In this document: in pieces, positions 34,252-35,222 of the stretch | Layout of the letters: each line of letters opens with the position of its first letter | Numbering within the stretch: the stretch's first letter is position 1 | Assembly (NCBI GenBank): GCA_900404475.1 | Contig: OUQQ01000098.1 | Span: 9,778 to 44,999 of the forward strand | Source of the DNA: Spongospora subterranea | Taxonomy: Eukaryota > Endomyxa > Phytomyxea > Plasmodiophorida > Plasmodiophoridae | Direction of reading: 5' to 3' | Length of the DNA stretch: 35,222 nucleotides | Notes under the pieces: model-generated | Seen by the model: only the letters and a program-made list of their open reading frames with translations | Database searches by the model: none | What the model was told of the DNA's origin: nothing | Made by a program: the position numbers and the translations under genes

Positions 34252-34628
34252 GTGGACGACCACAAGACGATGAAGAATGTTCAGCTCTACAGTACTACCG
34301 TAGTTCGGCAGTCCTGTTGGCGCGCGATAAAAGAACAGGAAGTCAGGTGGCGTCTTTAGCACCAGCTCAGCACGCCAATTTATTTAGAGAATTTGCAATC
34401 TGTACGTCGTATTGCAGTCGAGGGTAGTCATCGGTCAAGGTTGCAATTAGTCATCGGTTAAGGTTGCAATATTTACCAGTCCTGGCCTAGTCGTATGTCC
34501 TGCCAGTGGATATCAGGTCTATTGCCCTGTTTCAACTCGTGCAATTGGCAGAGCGGGATTTTCCCAACAGAAGCGTTTTCGAAGAATTACAGACGTTATT
34601 GGCCAGCCAGGGCACCCGTTCTGCTTGA
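34252..34628 (+). CDS. Unrecognised plus-strand gene, 3' exons
   Basis: Exons 34252-34341, 34388-34423 and 34491-34628 (introns 46 and 67 nt, all phase 0) give a helix-rich C-terminal portion: VDDHKTMKNVQLYSTTVVRQ, WRAIKEQE, RICNLYVVLQSR, then SYVLPVDIRSIALFQLVQLA and FEELQTLLASQGTRSA followed by TGA. The clean phase agreement and protein-like composition support it. An alternative frame is open through part of the first exon, and the 5' exons are not found. No family recognised. It converges with the minus-strand gene that ends at 34648. Confidence 0.45.
34425..34470. repeat. 23-bp tandem duplication inside an intron
   Basis: TAGTCATCGGTCAAGGTTGCAAT (shown as unit of 23 bp with key core CATCGGTCAAGG) occurs at 34425-34447 and again at 34448-34470 with one C-to-T change. 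It lies within the proposed 67-nt intron 34424-34490. Confidence 0.85.
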
Positions 34629-34647
34629 AAAGCTCAATTCATTGGTT

Positions 34648-34819
34648 TCAGATATTGTATTTCAGAGGCTGGAGCATCGCTCGGAATGCGAAGTCGTCGC
34701 GCCGACCCGGTTCATCCAAGGCCTCCAGCAAATGCGTCAGCCACTGTTCAACCGAAGAAAACGGGGCAGCAGCAATAGTCTTGACCACCGGGTTGATATG
34801 GCGACGTTGAGAACAACCG
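34648..34819 (-). CDS. Unrecognised minus-strand gene, terminal exon
   Basis: A likely last exon beginning after the acceptor GATTCTTTTTAG (34820 side) and ending at TGA (34648-34650). It encodes HINPVVKTIAAAPFSSVEQW, LTHLLEALDEPGRR and DDFAFRAMLQPLKYNI. The helical, Leu/Ala-rich composition looks real. The frame is open upstream to 34908, so the exon may be longer. Earlier exons were not found. The stop is 19 bp from that of the convergent plus-strand gene. Confidence 0.4.
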
Positions 34820-34908
34820 CTAAAAAGAATCAAGCTGCTGGAAGAGATCGAGCCCACCGTCCCGCCGCGAACATCGGAATTGACGGAAAGCGCACGACAA
34901 TTCGTCAA

Positions 34909-35222
34909 CCAGATACAGACACCAATTTTGACTTGTCATCGTGAACATTTCTTCTCAGACATTGCAGTGCCACCTTTTCACACTCGAAATGAGCCCTAAC
35001 GTGAGGGCGGCTCGCAAGAACATCTACAGAAGAACGAGCGATCTATCGACGCGATACACTCTATATACGCATTCACACTAAATTGGTATGAGACCGGGTT
35101 GCGAGCACCCTGAGGTCATGACCAACCACATAGAGTAGATTCTCTCATAATCTCTTATAACTTATGAAAATCGGGTCCACCGAATCGGTTCTATGGTTTA
35201 TAACTTATATTCTCTAATAACT
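34909..35222. other. Right edge, AT-rich, nothing recognised
   Basis: No gene called. Two copies of TTATAACTTAT (35155-35165 and 35198-35208) lie 43 bp apart in AT-rich sequence with further TCTCTAATAA-like variants at the edge. Confidence 0.5.

Noticed and set aside
1..35222. tRNA, rRNA, CRISPR array or bacterial-style operon
   Set aside because: No cloverleaf with a GTTCGA-type arm, no rRNA-like conserved stretch and no regular spacer array were seen; spliced genes with eukaryotic families exclude a bacterial source.

Overview
The window is nuclear DNA of a eukaryote, most likely a single-celled protist with a compact genome. Genes are split by many short introns, mostly 46-64 nt, with GT-AG ends and CTAAC/CTGAC-like branch sites. 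Some intergenic gaps are only tens of bases. The housekeeping genes (VPS54, SLC44-type transporter, P4-ATPase, chromodomain protein, TTP-type zinc-finger protein) are ordinary eukaryotic ones. The accessory surface genes have an opisthokont-protist flavour, but the sequence alone does not name the organism.

Left third (1-14,300, minus strand). Four tandem genes, the first cut by the window edge, encode membrane-anchored proteins: signal peptide, GH18 (chitinase) barrel, Thr/Lys-rich stalk, a juxtamembrane domain, one transmembrane helix and a short tail. All four have lost the catalytic glutamate of the DxxDxDxE motif (Val, Gln, Val, Asp in its place) and other catalytic residues, so they look like chitin-binding pseudoenzymes. 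In each gene a phase-1 intron splits the codon of that residue. All four carry the same 11-bp motif, AGATATTTCYG, 31-41 nt upstream of the ATG. Next come a decayed hAT-type transposase with a large inverted repeat beside it, an unresolved plus-strand open frame, and an intronless secreted bulb-type lectin. This makes the region a lectin/adhesin cluster.

Middle (14,300-26,300). A plus-strand chromodomain gene (4 exons), a 17-exon VPS54 gene (GARP complex), a poorly resolved stretch with coding-like frames that faintly resemble an RNA polymerase beta-type motif, a 17-exon choline-transporter-like gene, an unresolved small gene, and a three-finger CCCH gene in which one finger depends on a GC-AG intron. 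The joined exons of the VPS54, choline-transporter, chromodomain, zinc-finger and three complete GH18 genes sum to whole numbers of codons, which supports the models.

Right third (26,300-35,222). A long, many-intron P4-ATPase (phospholipid flippase) gene with all catalytic motifs, a 72-residue membrane protein gene just upstream, and two unrecognised genes that converge with a 19-bp gap near 34,640. No tRNA, rRNA or CRISPR array was seen.
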